42,857 nt of DNA, from the NCBI GenBank assembly GCA_965603015.1, contig CBFDBJ010000023.1:1-42857 (forward strand), read 5' to 3'. How positions within the stretch are numbered: the first letter of the stretch is position 1; each line of letters opens with the position of its first letter. The notes beneath the pieces are model-generated. The model was given only the letters and a program-made list of their open reading frames with translations. It searched no databases and was not told the DNA's origin. The position numbers were made by a program, and so were the translations under genes. Below are positions 25,688 through 34,790 of the stretch, in pieces. Source of the DNA: JAUWTJ01 sp965603015. Its GTDB lineage: Bacteria > Pseudomonadota > Alphaproteobacteria > M2410.

Positions 25688-25735
25688 ACTGTCCCGGCCC
25701 GGACCCCGGGAAAGGGTCCTCGCGAGGCATTTTTC

Positions 25736-26701
25736 CTACTCTGAACCGGGATGTGGCGCAAGAGCTTTCAGGAAAGCCGCGAGATCGGCGGCGCTGGCGG
25801 CGGGGACTTCTTCCATGGGGATGTGGCCGACGCCGTCATAGAGGATCAGGTCAGAGTTCGGGATTTTCTCATCGAACACATGGGCGCCGTGCACCGGGAC
25901 CCAGGTATCCTGCGCCCCCCACAGAATGAGGGTCGGGGCCGCGATCTCGCCGAGACGCTCAACCGGGCTGGCCTGCCACGGCGTATTCATGCGGGCGAGG
26001 GTTGCCTCGCGCCGACCTTCGCGCAACAGGAAGGACTGGATGCGGGTCACCATGTCTTCGGTGACGATCTCGTCCTTGCCGACAGCGTCGAGCAGCTGCG
26101 CCTTGACGGCGTCGCGCGGCAGGATGTGGAGCAGGAGGTTTTTCAGGAGTGGCATGCGGGCGACCCGGTAGACCAGCGCCTCATCATTGTCCCCCTGGCG
26201 CGGAATGCCCGAGGCATCGACCAGCACGAGGGCATCAAGCTGATCGGCGTGGGTCAGCGCATAGCGCCAGGCGATACCGCCGCCCATGGAATTACCGATC
26301 AGCGTGAAGCTGCCCAGGTTCAGGGTACTGACGAACTCCTCGAGGAACCTCTGGTAAGCCGTGTGCGAATAATCATGACCCGGCGACAACGAGGACAGAC
26401 CGTGGCCAGGGAGGTCGACGGACACGATGCGGTAGTGCAGCGCAAGTTCGGAGTGCGCCCAGGGTTCCCAGGTATAGAGCGAGGCGTTCGAGCCATGAAC
26501 AAGGAGAAGGACGGGACCCTGGCTGTTGCCCTGATCGCGGTAGTGGGCCGCGAGCCCGCTTGCCAGCTCAACGAACTGCGATGGCGACTGGCCGTAGCGT
26601 TCGACAAGCGTATCGTAGGGAATATCGGCGTCCCGCATGCCAAGGAAGGCGCCAAAAAGGATGCCGCCGAGTAACAATAGAAAAATGAAAAATCTGCGCA
26701 T
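25736..26701 (-). CDS. Alpha/beta hydrolase, membrane-anchored or secreted
   Basis: A 321-residue hydrolase with a hydrophobic N-terminal segment (FFIFLLLLGGILFGAFLGM) that probably anchors it in the membrane, facing the periplasm. The catalytic set is complete: oxyanion motif HGSN (69-72), nucleophile S138 in GNSMGG, acid D265 in WGAQDTW, and H293 in GVGHIP. Relatives include epoxide hydrolase, haloperoxidase and lipase-like enzymes, so the substrate is unknown. The start ATG has GGAGG upstream. It follows the HemY-like gene on the same strand with a 71-bp gap containing short tandem repeats. Confidence 0.9.
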   Translation of the reverse strand: MRRFFIFLLLLGGILFGAFLGMRDADIPYDTLVERYGQSPSQFVELASGLAAHYRDQGNSQGPVLLLVHGSNASLYTWEPWAHSELALHYRIVSVDLPGHGLSSLSPGHDYSHTAYQRFLEEFVSTLNLGSFTLIGNSMGGGIAWRYALTHADQLDALVLVDASGIPRQGDNDEALVYRVARMPLLKNLLLHILPRDAVKAQLLDAVGKDEIVTEDMVTRIQSFLLREGRREATLARMNTPWQASPVERLGEIAAPTLILWGAQDTWVPVHGAHVFDEKIPNSDLILYDGVGHIPMEEVPAASAADLAAFLKALAPHPGSE

Positions 26702-26736
26702 CGGCCTTGCCTCCGGTCGTTTTCTTGCTGCTTTGT

Positions 26737-26764
26737 CTGTCGCTTTTCTGTCGCTTTTCTGTCG
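26737..26764. repeat. Short tandem repeat, 11-bp unit, about 2.5 copies
   Basis: CTGTCGCTTTT occurs twice head to tail and is followed by CTGTCG. It lies in the gap between the HemY-like and hydrolase genes, and could vary in copy number through slippage. Confidence 0.6.
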
Positions 26765-26772
26765 TGGGCCGC

Positions 26773-28461
26773 CTACCAGCCGGTCTTGTCATCGGGGGCA
26801 TCGGGATCAGCGAAAGGGTTCGCGCCAGGGCCCGGGTCATCGACCGGCGGCGCCGTGAGCGGGGCGTCACGTTCTGCGCTCCCGTCCGGCGCGGCGATGA
26901 CACTCTCGCGCGCCAGCGGATTTGACGCGCCGACTTTTGACGCCCTGCCGTGCTGCGGGACCGGCGCAGTATCAGGCGCAGCATCAGGCACAACATCTAT
27001 GATGACCGGCTCGGCAGCTGTTTTTTCATCAGTTTTCGGCGGCGTGGCAACGGGGGTTATATCCCTTGCACCGACCCCGCCGTCTTCCTCTGCGCTATCC
27101 TCTTTGCCATCCTCTCCGGGAGCCTCTGCTTGGACCGGTTCAAGAACCAGCCCGGCGATGAGATCAGCCGGGGCCTGCCAGCTCAGCGTATCAAAGGCGC
27201 CGCAATTGTTGCAGGTCGAGGTCCACGCCGCGCTCTCGCGGCCACAGGTCTCGCACATCCAGTGGGCGTCGCGCGGCGCGGTGACGGTTTTTGACAGCCA
27301 GTCGCGCGCGACATCTTCGTTGCCGTCTGCGGCTTCAATGTCGGCCATGAGTTTGCAGACACGGGCGGTGGCGTACCCTTCGGCGAGGCCTGCAAGATGC
27401 TTGCGCGCCGGTTTGTGGCGGCCAAGGGCAAGATCCTGCGCCGCGCGCAGCAGGCGGCTTTCAATGTGGTCGCGATTGAAATCAGCCAGACCCTTGAGCC
27501 ATTTGGCGTCGGCCCTGATGTCTTCGGCTTCGGGATCGCGGCCCTTTCTCGCGTCTGCGTAGGCGGCAACAAGATCGGGATGCGGCGATGCGGTCCAGGC
27601 TTTCTCGATGGTCTCGGCGGCCTTCCACAGGTTGCCGGCGCGGATGTGATGCCTGGCAGCAAGCACGGCGGCCGGGACCAGACCGGGGGAGAGCTCGGCG
27701 GCCTTCAGACCCCAGTCTTCTGCGTCTTTGGCCTCGCCTTTACCTGCGGCATCCAGCGCCTGCTCGGTATAAAGAACGGCGCTGCGGCGTTTCGCAACAC
27801 CGGCCTCAATGTGTTTTGAGGCAACGGACTTCTCGAGGGTTTGTGCTGCCGCCGACCATTCGCCGATCGCCGACTGGAGCTCGAAGAGAGCATTGAAGAC
27901 CCAGGGTGTTTCGGGCTGCAGTTCAAAAGCGCGCTCGGCCAGACCGAGGGCTTCGAGACGGTTGCCGCTGCGGGCGCTTTGCAAAAAAAGCCCGCGCAAG
28001 CCGAGAAACTCCGTCTCCGGATTATCGAGCATTTTTTTGTAGGCTTTGGCGGCGCGCTTTTCATCACCTTCAAGCTGGGCAGCCTGGGCCGACAGCAGCA
28101 ACGTCAGCGGCGGGTCATTGAGCAGCGCATTGGCGCGGGCGGCCAGTTTGCGAACCTCGCTCGGATTACCGGCCGCGACGGCGACAAGACCCTGACGCAG
28201 CGCCTCCTGACCCCGGACCTGGCGGCGCGTGCTTGCCCAGGTCAGCAGCGCAACCGGGCTGCCGATGGTGCGCAGCAACAGGCGGTAGCCATAAAGCAGC
28301 AGCGCCATGAAGAGGAGCAGCAGCACGGCGACGAGGGTGAAGCTGGTCTCGATCCGATAGCCAAACCAGGTGACAGCAAAGTCACCGGGATTGTCGGCAA
28401 GCCACGCCCCGCCGGCGGCAATGGCAAGCACTATGACAAGGAACCAGAACGCTTTCCACAT
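26773..28461 (-). CDS. HemY-like membrane TPR protein with a C-terminal zinc ribbon
   Basis: An inner-membrane protein of 562 residues (HemY N-terminal family, the porphyrin-cluster HemY and not protoporphyrinogen oxidase). Two N-terminal membrane helices are at about 1-20 and 40-60 (WKAFWFLVIVLAIAAGG; FTLVAVLLLLFMALLLYGY). A TPR-like helical region follows to about 390. Residues 403-420 form a zinc ribbon, CETC then CNNC, and the remaining 140 residues are rich in Pro, Ala, Glu and Asp. Start ATG is 5 bp after the mitofilin-like gene's stop, so the hemC-hemD-mitofilin-HemY genes form one operon. The molecular function of the family is not settled. Confidence 0.88.
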   Translation of the reverse strand: MWKAFWFLVIVLAIAAGGAWLADNPGDFAVTWFGYRIETSFTLVAVLLLLFMALLLYGYRLLLRTIGSPVALLTWASTRRQVRGQEALRQGLVAVAAGNPSEVRKLAARANALLNDPPLTLLLSAQAAQLEGDEKRAAKAYKKMLDNPETEFLGLRGLFLQSARSGNRLEALGLAERAFELQPETPWVFNALFELQSAIGEWSAAAQTLEKSVASKHIEAGVAKRRSAVLYTEQALDAAGKGEAKDAEDWGLKAAELSPGLVPAAVLAARHHIRAGNLWKAAETIEKAWTASPHPDLVAAYADARKGRDPEAEDIRADAKWLKGLADFNRDHIESRLLRAAQDLALGRHKPARKHLAGLAEGYATARVCKLMADIEAADGNEDVARDWLSKTVTAPRDAHWMCETCGRESAAWTSTCNNCGAFDTLSWQAPADLIAGLVLEPVQAEAPGEDGKEDSAEEDGGVGARDITPVATPPKTDEKTAAEPVIIDVVPDAAPDTAPVPQHGRASKVGASNPLARESVIAAPDGSAERDAPLTAPPVDDPGPGANPFADPDAPDDKTGW

Positions 28462-28466
28462 GGATG

Positions 28467-29777
28467 CTACTCGCTCTCAAGGGCGGTGAGGAGATCTGCG
28501 AAGACCTGTGCTGTCAGCCCGGTAACAAGAGTGTCGACCTGACGCCTGGCGCGGGCGCGCTCGAGCCAGGAGGCGGCCCCTTGCGCTGCCGGGCCTTCAA
28601 GCCTTGCAAGCTCGTCTGTCGCGGCGGCCAGATCCTCGATGGCGATGCGGTTTTCCGCGCGCGCCAGGATCGACTGCCAGTCGTCGCCGTCCAGTTCGCC
28701 AACTTTTCTGATGGAAAAGAGCGCCGTAAACTGATTCACGATCCAGTTCCAGACCCCGCCGCCTTCACGGATCCGCTCGGCTTCGGTAATGGCGTCGACA
28801 GCGGTTTCAAATTCCAGAAGCAGGGCCTTTGCGGTCGGCGTGCCTCTCTGCGCAAAAGACTGCAGCTGCGCGGCAAAGGGATCGCCCGGAGCAAGGGCGG
28901 CGAAGGCGCCAAGCTCTGATGCAAAAGACCCTGACGTGGCGGCGGCGCGGGCCAGCTCGGTGGCGCTGAGGGCGAGGACGGCGGCTTTGGCAGCGCCTTC
29001 CGGGTCGGCCTCTTCAATGGCGGCGAGACGGGCGCTGAGTTCGCCGAGCTCATTGCGCGGGCTGAGACCTTGCAGGATCTCGCCGAGGTTCTCCGGCGGC
29101 GCGACCTCTTCGAGGGCCTCGATCCGCCCGCCGGCCTGATCAAGGCTTTCGTTCATGGCGGCAAAGCGCTCGTTCAGGGTCGCGAGGGCGTCCTTCATCT
29201 CGGTAACATCACCGGCGCTTTGCGCCTGTTGCCCCGGGTTGGCATCATTGGCGACCATCGGGTCCTGCTCGCCGGTCTCGGCTTCAAAGGTATCGAGACG
29301 CTCCTCAAGGGCGGCAATCATGGATTTTGCGGCCTCAAGGTCCGAGGCGACGGTTTCTCCGCCGCCTTCTTCGAGCTGGCCAAGAGTATTCGACAGGGCG
29401 GCGATTTCCGTGCGCCGGGTCGCAAGATCATTGGCCAGGCTTGTTGTGGCGGCGGCCGCCTTGCGGTCGGCTTCCTCGAGAGCGGCCAGTTTTGCCTCCA
29501 GCGCGGCCATCCGCCCGGCCTCCTCGCTGATCCCCGGCACCAACAGATCGATCAGCGCGGCGCGGTAGACAAAGGCGGCGCCCAGAGCGGCGACGACAAT
29601 GACAGCGGCGACCAGAAGGCCGGTGACAAAGCCGCTTGTCTTTTTGGGAGACGTGACCAGATCCTCTGCCTTGTCTTGCGCGGGATCTTTCGGCGCATCA
29701 GCGGGCGGCGGCGTCACGACAACTCCTGAAGTTTCGGGGGAAGTCTCATCAGATGAGGTTTTTTCGTTATCGGCCAT
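28467..29777 (-). CDS. Mitofilin-like (Mic60/COG4223) inner-membrane protein
   Basis: A bacterial relative of mitofilin, the cristae-shaping protein of mitochondria, of about 436 residues. It has an acidic Pro/Thr-rich cytoplasmic N-terminus, one membrane span (about residues 53-77, FVTGLLVAAVIVVAALGAAF), a long coiled-coil periplasmic region (LEAKLAALEEADRKAA, ALEERLDTFE) and a C-terminal helical domain ending in LVTGLTAQVFADLLTALE. This order between hemD and hemY is typical of alphaproteobacteria, where Mic60-like proteins are thought to shape membranes. The ATG chosen is preceded by AAGGGA; an earlier start six codons up has none. Confidence 0.88.
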   Translation of the reverse strand: MADNEKTSSDETSPETSGVVVTPPPADAPKDPAQDKAEDLVTSPKKTSGFVTGLLVAAVIVVAALGAAFVYRAALIDLLVPGISEEAGRMAALEAKLAALEEADRKAAAATTSLANDLATRRTEIAALSNTLGQLEEGGGETVASDLEAAKSMIAALEERLDTFEAETGEQDPMVANDANPGQQAQSAGDVTEMKDALATLNERFAAMNESLDQAGGRIEALEEVAPPENLGEILQGLSPRNELGELSARLAAIEEADPEGAAKAAVLALSATELARAAATSGSFASELGAFAALAPGDPFAAQLQSFAQRGTPTAKALLLEFETAVDAITEAERIREGGGVWNWIVNQFTALFSIRKVGELDGDDWQSILARAENRIAIEDLAAATDELARLEGPAAQGAASWLERARARRQVDTLVTGLTAQVFADLLTALESE

Positions 29778-29861
29778 CGGAAATCCCTTGAACACAAAGA
29801 GGCTACCCTGAGGAATATAGGGGTTCGGGCTCGAATTACAGCCTCATTTTTACCCGCACAG

Positions 29862-30587
29862 TTACCCGAGCGGAGCCGCCTCAAGCAGCGCCATGAGTGC
29901 GGCTTCGTCCGGGGTGGCTGCGACAAGGCAGTTTGCAAACGGCAGGTCCGCGACGGCGGCCGCGACATTGGCCGAGAGGCAATAACAGGTGATCGCCTGG
30001 CAGGCCTCCTGCAGCCCGGCCTTGTTAACGAGGTCAACAAGGATGCGCCCGCTGCGCGGGGAATAGACGAGGGCCGCTTCAAGCGATGCGCGGGTTATCT
30101 GTGCGATGACCTCCGGCGACAAAGACGCGCTGGCCGTCATGGCATAAAGCACATGGCGATCAACCTGAAAGCCGTGCGCGGCCAGGGTGCCCTGCAGGTC
30201 TCCGGCAACGACGCTGCCGGCAATGTGCACGATGGACCCGGCACCCGGGTCGAGCCGGGCGGCAATATCGGCGGCCAGATGGTCGACGTCTCCGGCGGCG
30301 CCATGGACGGTGCTGAAGCCCGCCTGCCGCGCCGCAGCAGCGGTGGCATCGCCGACTGCGAAGACCGGCAGATGACGCCCGGTGTAACATCTGGCAAGGG
30401 CGCGCACGCCGTTGGCTGATGTGAAGGCGATGGCCTGAGCATCTTTGAGGGCACCGGGAAGCTCGGCGCTGGCTTCGAGATATTCGACACTCATCAGGGG
30501 CTCAATGAGCGGGTCATGGCCCGCCGCCTTCAGCCGCTGCGCAAGGCGTGAGGCATCCGGCTCAGGGCGTGTGACGAGGATTTTCAT
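29862..30587 (-). CDS. hemD: Uroporphyrinogen-III synthase
   Basis: This cytoplasmic enzyme closes and inverts hydroxymethylbilane to uroporphyrinogen III in tetrapyrrole synthesis. The 241-residue product begins with the typical MKILVTRPEPDASRLAQRLKA and includes IAFTSANGVRALA (about 60-72). The C-terminal region has IVHIAGSVVAGDLQGTLAAHGF and ALVYSPRSGRILVDLV. The sequence family is poorly conserved, so the hemC neighbour is important evidence. The frame extends 64 codons upstream into hemC, but the ATG used starts the domain, 10 bp after hemC's stop. Confidence 0.93.
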   Translation of the reverse strand: MKILVTRPEPDASRLAQRLKAAGHDPLIEPLMSVEYLEASAELPGALKDAQAIAFTSANGVRALARCYTGRHLPVFAVGDATAAAARQAGFSTVHGAAGDVDHLAADIAARLDPGAGSIVHIAGSVVAGDLQGTLAAHGFQVDRHVLYAMTASASLSPEVIAQITRASLEAALVYSPRSGRILVDLVNKAGLQEACQAITCYCLSANVAAAVADLPFANCLVAATPDEAALMALLEAAPLG

Positions 30588-30597
30588 CTTCGCATTC

Positions 30598-31608
30598 TCA
30601 TTTTGTGGGCGCTTCTGACGGATTGGCCCCCGCCCCTTCGACAGCCTCGGCAAGACGCGCCATGAACTCAGGGCCTGCGTCAGCGCGGAGGGTGTTACCC
30701 ATTTCGGTGCCGAACGAAACCGCCTCAGCGGCGCTGGTGACACGGGCTGTGCCGCTGACATCCTTCGCGCCGGTGCCATCGGGCATCAGGATGCGGCCGT
30801 CAAAAACCAGCGTATCTCCGTCTGTGAACCGGGCATATCCGGCGATGGGGGTCCGGCACGAGCCATCAAGGACGTCGAGGAAGGCGCGCTCGGCGGCCAC
30901 CGCCAGTGCGGTCGGGACGTGAGACAACGGCGCCAGCGCCCCGTGAACCGCCGCATCATCTGTGCGCACTTCGATGGTGAGCGCGCCCTGACCGACAGCG
31001 GGAACCATGAAGTCCGGATCGACAACCGATGTGATCAGGTCTTGCTTGCCGAGCCGATTGAGGCCGGCGACGGCGAGCAGTGTCGCGTCGACCTCGCCTT
31101 CTTGCAGTTTTCTGAGCCTTGTCTCGACAGTGCCGCGATAGGTCACGACTTTGAGGTCCGGGCGCCGCGCCAGAATCTGGGCCTGACGGCGCAGCGAGGT
31201 CGAGCCGATGACCGCGCCCCGGGGCAGATCTTCAATGCTTGCCGCCTTCGGGCTGATGAAGGCATCGAAGGGATCCTCGCGCTCAAGGGTCACTGAAAGC
31301 ATGAGACCTTCGGGGCATGTCGTCGGCATGTCCTTGACGCAGTGAACGGCAATGTCGATCCGGCCTTCAAGCAGGGCGTCCTCGATCTCCTTGGTAAAAA
31401 GTCCCTTGCCGCCGATGGCATTCAGGGGCCGGTCCTGGATCTTGTCGCCGGTCGTCTTGATCATCTCGATGGGGAAATGATTATCCCTGTCGCCCGGATC
31501 AATGCCATGGGCCGCACAGAGCAGATCCTGTACATGACGCGCCTGCCAGAGGGCCAGCGGGCTGCCTCTGGTGCCGATGCGGATAGTGATATTCTTCTGG
31601 CTTTGCAT
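30598..31608 (-). CDS. hemC: Hydroxymethylbilane synthase (porphobilinogen deaminase)
   Basis: This enzyme joins four porphobilinogens into hydroxymethylbilane. The 336-residue protein shows IRIGTRGSPLALWQA at the N-terminus, IAVHCVKDMP (catalytic Asp93), IGSTSLRRQAQ, and the cofactor loop DGSCRTPIAGYA, where Cys251 carries the dipyrromethane cofactor. All key residues are present. It opens the haem operon hemC, hemD, mitofilin-like, HemY-like, and is divergent from tsaD, with about 95 bp of shared control DNA. Confidence 0.97.
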   Translation of the reverse strand: MQSQKNITIRIGTRGSPLALWQARHVQDLLCAAHGIDPGDRDNHFPIEMIKTTGDKIQDRPLNAIGGKGLFTKEIEDALLEGRIDIAVHCVKDMPTTCPEGLMLSVTLEREDPFDAFISPKAASIEDLPRGAVIGSTSLRRQAQILARRPDLKVVTYRGTVETRLRKLQEGEVDATLLAVAGLNRLGKQDLITSVVDPDFMVPAVGQGALTIEVRTDDAAVHGALAPLSHVPTALAVAAERAFLDVLDGSCRTPIAGYARFTDGDTLVFDGRILMPDGTGAKDVSGTARVTSAAEAVSFGTEMGNTLRADAGPEFMARLAEAVEGAGANPSEAPTK

Positions 31609-31703
31609 ACAGGTTTTCCCTATTTACCGACCCGACAACCACAAAATTGGCGAGACTTTCAAACCGATTTACGTGCTCCGGTGACAAATGTCGAGAGGAC
31701 CTC

Positions 31704-32762
31704 TTGAGCGACACCCAAACTTATACCGTATTGGGCATTGAAACGAGCTGCGACGAAACCGCCGCAGCGGTGCTTCGCGGCCGTCCAGGCGCCGTACCGC
31801 AAATCCTTGCCCACCGGCTTTTGACCCAGACCGAGGAACACGCGCCCTATGGCGGGGTTGTGCCGGAGATCGCGGCCCGGGCGCATATCCGGCATCTTGA
31901 CCGGCTGGTCAGCGAGGCCATGGACGAGGCGGGGCTGGGCTACGCCGATCTCGACGGCATTGCCGCGACCGCAGGGCCGGGACTGATCGGCGGGGTCATT
32001 GTGGGGCTGATGACCGCCAAGGCCATCGCCCAGGCGCACAGGAAACCGCTCATCGCCGTCAATCACCTCGAAGGCCATGCGCTGTCGGTCCGGCTGGCAA
32101 CCCCGCTTGAGTTTCCTTATTTGCTCCTCCTCGTCTCGGGCGGGCACTGCCAGTTGCTCGGCGTCGAGGGTCCGGGCCGCTACAAGCTTTACGGCTCGAC
32201 CATCGATGATGCAGTTGGCGAGGCCTTCGACAAGACGGCGAAACTTCTCGGGCTGGGCTATCCCGGCGGCCCGGCGGTGCAAGCCGCGGCCGCGACAGGC
32301 GACGATGCACGGTTCAAATTCCCGCTACCGCTCAAGGGTCGTCCGGGGGCGGATTTTTCCTTCTCGGGGCTGAAGACCGCTGTGCGGCAGCAGTCGCGCA
32401 AACTCGCCGTGGATGGCAAGGTTGGCCCGCAGGACATTGCCGACATCTGCGCCAGCTTCCAGCGCACGGTCGGCGACGTGATTGTCGACCGGACGACCAA
32501 TGCCATGGATCTTTACGAGGCTGATGTCCCCGGCCAACCGCTGCGCCTCGTCACCGCAGGCGGCGTCGCGGCCAACACGGTGCTGCGCGCCCGTCTTGAG
32601 GGTCTGTGCCAGGCACGCGGCTACTCGTTCGACGTCCCGCCGTTTGAATATTGCACCGACAACGGCGCCATGATCGCCTGGGCCGGGATTGAACGCCTGG
32701 CGCTCGGCGAGACCGACGCCCTTGATATCGCGCCAAGAGCACGCTGGCCGCTGGCGGGGTGA
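31704..32762 (+). CDS. tsaD: tRNA N6-adenosine threonylcarbamoyltransferase subunit TsaD
   Basis: The catalytic subunit for the t6A modification at position 37 of ANN-reading tRNAs. About 352 residues, normal length. ASKHA-fold motifs are present: GIETSCDETA near the start, the iron-binding HLEGH (121-125), VSGGHCQLLGV, DDAVGEAFDKTAKLLGLGYPGG, and VTAGGVAANTVLR. The start is a TTG (then Ser-Asp-Thr), preceded by GAGAGGA at good spacing; the nearby ATG is out of frame. Divergent from hemC. Threonine tRNAs are among the substrates of this enzyme. Confidence 0.96.
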   Translation: MSDTQTYTVLGIETSCDETAAAVLRGRPGAVPQILAHRLLTQTEEHAPYGGVVPEIAARAHIRHLDRLVSEAMDEAGLGYADLDGIAATAGPGLIGGVIVGLMTAKAIAQAHRKPLIAVNHLEGHALSVRLATPLEFPYLLLLVSGGHCQLLGVEGPGRYKLYGSTIDDAVGEAFDKTAKLLGLGYPGGPAVQAAAATGDDARFKFPLPLKGRPGADFSFSGLKTAVRQQSRKLAVDGKVGPQDIADICASFQRTVGDVIVDRTTNAMDLYEADVPGQPLRLVTAGGVAANTVLRARLEGLCQARGYSFDVPPFEYCTDNGAMIAWAGIERLALGETDALDIAPRARWPLAG

Positions 32763-32793
32763 CTTCGCCCAATACTCACAACAAGTCGACCTG

Positions 32794-32865
32794 TCATTAC
32801 CGGGCTTGACCCGGTAATCCAGAAGGCCACGCACTGGATACCCGGGTCTTCGCCCAGGTATGACA
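32794..32865. repeat. REP-like palindromic element, family A
   Basis: The 72-bp unit starts GTCATTACCGGG and ends CAGGTATGAC. It holds a perfect hairpin, ATTACCGGG-CTTGA-CCCGGTAAT, followed by an imperfect one that begins CTGGATACCCGGGT. A related copy lies between gpsA and the YciI gene. Confidence 0.75.
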
Positions 32866-32959
32866 ACAAGGGTGTTTCGATTGACCTCTAACCTTGATTT
32901 TCGCACCCTTTTCCGTCATGCCTGTGATCTCTAATTCACCCCCTACCTGTTGAGGTCTC

Positions 32960-33958
32960 ATGGATAAAATTGGTGTTGTTGGCGGCGGGGCCTGGGGGAC
33001 GGCTTTGGCTGCTGTTGCGGCGCGGGCTAATGCGGGCAGGAAAGTGCGTCTGTGGGCGCTGGAGCGCGAGGTTGTCGATGTGGTCAATCGGGCTCACGAA
33101 AACACGCCCTATCTGCCCGGCATCGCGCTTGACCCGATGATCGAGGCGACGGGAAACCTCAAGGATCTTGCCGACCGCGACGCAATCCTGCTGGTGCCGC
33201 CGGCGCAGCATTTGCGCAAGGTGCTGGGCGATCTTGCCCCCCATCTCGACGCCAAAACCCCGCTGCTGATCTGTTGCAAGGGCATCGAGCAGGGCTCCAT
33301 GAAACTGATGGGCGAAGTGGCGGCAGAGGCCGCCCCCGGCCATCCGCTGGCGGTGCTGTCCGGGCCGAGCTTTGCGGCGGATGTGGCCAAGGGCCTGCCG
33401 ACGGCAGTAACGCTGGCCTGCGAGGATGCGAACCTTGGTGAAGCCCTTGTCGATGCCATCGGCCTCTCTACATTTCGGCCCTACCTGTCGAGCGATCTGA
33501 CCGGGGCGGAGATCGGCGGGGCGGTCAAGAATGTCATTGCCATTGCCTGCGGTATCGCCGAGGGCTGCAAGTTTGGCGAGAGCGCGCGGGCGGCGCTGAC
33601 GGCGCGCGGCTTTGCCGAGATTACCCGGCTCGGCGAGGCGCTTGGCGCCAGGCGCGAAACCATGGCGGGGCTTTCGGGGCTCGGCGATCTCATCCTGACG
33701 TGTAATTCGATGCAGTCGCGCAACATGTCGCTCGGCGTTGCGCTCGGCGAAGGCCGGACGCTGAAAGAAGTTATGGCCTCGCGCACCTCGGTGGCCGAAG
33801 GCGTGCCGACCTCGGGCGCGGTGGTTGAACTGGCGCGCTCAAAGGGCATCGAGATGCCGATCGCCGAGGCGGTCAATTCCATTGTCACTGAAGAAAAAAC
33901 CGTCAGCCGCGCGATCCTTGATATCTTGAGCCGGCCGTTTACATCAGAACATGAATGA
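32960..33958 (+). CDS. gpsA: Glycerol-3-phosphate dehydrogenase [NAD(P)+]
   Basis: The cytoplasmic enzyme that reduces dihydroxyacetone phosphate to sn-glycerol 3-phosphate for phospholipid synthesis. The 332-residue protein has the Rossmann motif VGGGAWGTALA at 7-17, NTPYLPGI, the active-site region with LICCKGIEQGS, LSGPSFAADVAKGLPTAVTLA, and the lysine-containing AEIGGAVKNVIAIACGI. GLSGLGDLILTC completes the family signature. RBS: GAGG six bases before the ATG. The tsaD-gpsA-YciI order is common in alphaproteobacteria. Confidence 0.97.
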   Translation: MDKIGVVGGGAWGTALAAVAARANAGRKVRLWALEREVVDVVNRAHENTPYLPGIALDPMIEATGNLKDLADRDAILLVPPAQHLRKVLGDLAPHLDAKTPLLICCKGIEQGSMKLMGEVAAEAAPGHPLAVLSGPSFAADVAKGLPTAVTLACEDANLGEALVDAIGLSTFRPYLSSDLTGAEIGGAVKNVIAIACGIAEGCKFGESARAALTARGFAEITRLGEALGARRETMAGLSGLGDLILTCNSMQSRNMSLGVALGEGRTLKEVMASRTSVAEGVPTSGAVVELARSKGIEMPIAEAVNSIVTEEKTVSRAILDILSRPFTSEHE

Positions 33959-33978
33959 ACACACTTACCCCCTCTGTT

Positions 33979-34087
33979 GTCATTGCCCATCTCGGGCGTG
34001 CTTTACACGCCCTGCCAGGCAGTGCAGCCTTGACCCGGCAATCCAGAGAGCCCCGCACTGGATACCCGGGTCAAGCCCGGGTATGAC
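33979..34087. repeat. REP-like palindromic element, family A, second copy
   Basis: Begins GTCATTGCCC and ends GGGTATGAC. The right half carries a perfect hairpin ATACCCGGG-TCAAG-CCCGGGTAT. The stretch CACTGGATACCCGGGTC is shared with the copy downstream of tsaD. Confidence 0.75.
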
Positions 34088-34113
34088 AAGAACGGGAAAA
34101 ATGGAAGAGGAAA

Positions 34114-34401
34114 ATGTCTATGCTCTTTGTTCTTTACTGCATCGATAAACCCGACAGTCTCGAGCTTCGTCTTGCCAACCGCGAGGCGCACCTGAACTAT
34201 GCGGCGGGCTCTCTCGATATGATCAAGCTGGCAGGGCCGATGTTTCTTGATGACGGGGAGACCATGGCGGGATCGATGCTGATCATGGAGGCCGAGACAA
34301 AGGCACAGATCGAGGCCTTTTCGGAAGGCGACCCCTACCGCAAGGCCGGACTGTTTCAGACCGTCGATATCCGGCCGTTTGTTCAATCCCTCGGTAAATA
34401 G
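34114..34401 (+). CDS. YciI family protein
   Basis: A small cytoplasmic protein of 93-95 residues with a ferredoxin-like fold. The family pattern is visible: FVLYCIDKPDSLELRLANREAHLNY, then AGPMFLDDG, and SMLIMEAETKAQIEAFSEGDPYRKAGLF. The H in REAHLNY and the D in DGE match the conserved His/Asp pair suspected of catalysis in YciI proteins; the reaction is unknown. The first ATG is used here, but the next, two codons later, has better spacing from GAGG and may be the real start. The Rieske gene begins 11 bp on. Confidence 0.9.
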   Translation: MSMLFVLYCIDKPDSLELRLANREAHLNYAAGSLDMIKLAGPMFLDDGETMAGSMLIMEAETKAQIEAFSEGDPYRKAGLFQTVDIRPFVQSLGK

Positions 34402-34412
34402 CAGGCAGGGCA

Positions 34413-34790
34413 ATGGGCGTTCTTGACCTCAAAGGCGCGCCGCGCGCCGGTACCGTGCTTTATGCGCTCGCCGATCTGGGCGATCCGCAGACCCGCAGCT
34501 TTGAGTTTGGCGAGGGCGCGGAGCGCTTTGCGATGTTCATTGTGCGCTATGGCGACACCGTAAAAGGTTACCTCAATCGCTGTCCCCATGCGGGCCATCC
34601 GCTGGATTTTCCCGAGCACCAGATCCTGACCCCCGACAAGTCGCTGCTGCGCTGCGCCTCACACGGGGCGCAGTTTGAGCCGGACAGTGGCACCTGCGTC
34701 TTTGGCCCGTGCGAGGGGCGCGCGCTGGTGCCGGTGCCGGTGCATGTGAAGGATGGTATGATTTGCGTGGGAGAAGTTGATGGCACATAG
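34413..34790 (+). CDS. Rieske [2Fe-2S] domain protein
   Basis: A single-domain Rieske ferredoxin-like protein of 125 residues. The cluster ligands are clear: C57-P-H59 (NRCPHAGHP) and C81-x2-H84 (RCASHGAQF). No membrane span or oxygenase domain is present, so it is probably a soluble electron carrier or accessory protein. It lies in a tight run between the YciI and methyltransferase genes; its last codons overlap the start of the latter by 11 bp, pointing to translational coupling. Confidence 0.92.
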   Translation: MGVLDLKGAPRAGTVLYALADLGDPQTRSFEFGEGAERFAMFIVRYGDTVKGYLNRCPHAGHPLDFPEHQILTPDKSLLRCASHGAQFEPDSGTCVFGPCEGRALVPVPVHVKDGMICVGEVDGT

